NCBI GenBank assembly: GCA_003551265.1
Contig: PUMG01000222.1
Span: forward strand, 1 to 23,208
From: Halovenus sp.
GTDB taxonomy: Archaea; Halobacteriota; Halobacteria; Halobacteriales; Haloarculaceae
DNA length: 23,208 bases
Direction: 5' to 3'
The notes under the pieces are model-generated. The model did not search any database. It was not told the origin of the DNA and saw only the letters and a list, made by a program, of their open reading frames with translations. Positions within the stretch are counted from its first letter, which is position 1, and each line of letters begins with the position of its first letter. Below are positions 22,525 to 23,208 of this stretch, one piece after another. A program made the translations under genes and the position numbers.

Positions 22525-23208
22525 TCACGAATCGCGCTCCCAGTCGTCAACATCCTGGTTCCGTTCGCGCTCGCGGAGTTGTTGTTTCTGTACCTTTCCA
22601 GTCGGCGTATAGGGAAACTCCTCAACGAACTCCACGTACTCGGGCACTTTGAACGAGGCGAGCTCTCCCTCGACTGCCGCAACAATGTCTTCTGGTTCGA
22701 CATCTGCATCGGGTGTCTTCCGGACCAGCGCTTTGACAACCTCGACGTAGAACTCGTCTGGTCGTGGAATGACCGCTACTTCGTCGACGCCGTCGAGCGA
22801 CTTGATGACGCCTTCGACTTCGTGTGAAGAGATGTTCTCGCCGCCACGACGGACGATATCTTTTTTTCGGTCGATGAAATAGACGAATCCGTCGCTGTCG
22901 ATTTTTCCGTAATCGCCCGTGTAGAACCACCCGTCTCGGATTGCCTCTGCAGTCTTTTCGGGCTGGTCGTGGTACCCGCTCATCAGGGCAGGACACTGCA
23001 TGGTTATCTCGCCACGTTCTCCGCGCTCAACCTCGTTGCCGTCGTCGTCGACGATGCGAATCGCCTTCTCTGCCGGAGGCAACCCGACGCTTCCGATGCG
23101 GCGCTTTTCGGGGTCGGTCGGGTTCAACATCAACAGCGGGTCCTCGCTCAGAGAGTACCCCTCGACGACACGCAGGCCGAACCGCGTTTCTAACGGTTCG
23201 ATTATTTC
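22525..23208 (-). CDS. AMP-forming acyl-CoA ligase (ANL family), C-terminal part
   Basis: The gene enters from the right edge, and 227 C-terminal residues are visible; the start lies outside. The frame is open to the edge, and the first visible part (RVVEGYSLSED) matches the adenylate-forming A5 motif. It is followed by GSVGLP, the A7-A8 region WFYTGDYGKID..GFVYFIDRKKDIVRRGGENIS, and the A10 catalytic lysine in PYTPTGKVQK. This family activates carboxylic acids with ATP and joins them to coenzyme A. The GGENISSHEVE form is seen in carnitine/medium-chain and long-chain acyl-CoA ligases, but the substrate cannot be read from this half. It lies upstream of the dppD-F-B-C operon on the same strand, but that operon has its own promoter. 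Confidence 0.9.
   Translation of the reverse strand, partial: EIIEPLETRFGLRVVEGYSLSEDPLLMLNPTDPEKRRIGSVGLPPAEKAIRIVDDDGNEVERGERGEITMQCPALMSGYHDQPEKTAEAIRDGWFYTGDYGKIDSDGFVYFIDRKKDIVRRGGENISSHEVEGVIKSLDGVDEVAVIPRPDEFYVEVVKALVRKTPDADVEPEDIVAAVEGELASFKVPEYVEFVEEFPYTPTGKVQKQQLRERERNQDVDDWERDS

Overview
The window looks like a chromosomal segment of a halophilic archaeon (class Halobacteria). The evidence is high GC content, strongly acidic proteins, AT-rich TATA-like boxes about 23-30 bp upstream of start codons that lack a Shine-Dalgarno (leaderless genes), a Tat-like lipoprotein leader, and a threonyl-tRNA synthetase of the TGS/editing-domain type. The species cannot be named from the sequence.

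Layout. 1-2930: 3' part of a large secreted/surface protein built of invasin-like Ig repeats followed by CARDB-like domains, with a degenerate dockerin-like insert near the C-terminus. 2943-8758: a peptide/nickel-type (Dpp/Opp) ABC transporter split into two divergent units. Leftward runs dppC-dppD-dppF, tightly overlapping. Rightward are two tandem paralogous dppB permeases. A 43-bp interrupted palindrome lies midway between the two divergent TATA boxes, and a possible leaderless 20-codon upstream ORF overlaps the first dppB. 8829-12735 (all leftward): a phasin-like coiled-coil protein, a PHP phosphoesterase, a probable Nmad3-family protein just upstream of it, a small membrane zinc-ribbon protein, and an M48 (HtpX-like) membrane protease. 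12853-13620 (rightward): a lipoprotein cyclophilin that seems to lack a normal start codon for its twin-arginine leader. 13621-16757 (leftward): thrS, with a hairpin-rich leader, then an alanine dehydrogenase/ornithine cyclodeaminase family gene. 16862-17383: a gamma-carbonic-anhydrase-like hexapeptide protein. 17443-18039: a truncated IS630-type transposase followed by an AT-rich gene-free stretch. 18328-22303 (leftward): a second, complete dppD-F-B-C operon. 22525-23208: the C-terminal part of an acyl-CoA ligase running off the window.

How the genes work together. Two independent peptide-type ABC importers dominate. Each has two ATPases and B/C permeases, but no substrate-binding protein gene is visible for either. 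The rest is mainly housekeeping (thrS, alanine dehydrogenase, cyclophilin, protease, carbonic-anhydrase-like). No defence island, prophage, CRISPR, rRNA or tRNA was seen. The most unusual signals are regulatory: the palindrome between divergent promoters, four 10-bp-phased CCAT motifs upstream of the phasin-like gene, and the hairpin series in the thrS leader. The Nmad3-PHP gene pair and the duplicated dppB are the other points of interest.
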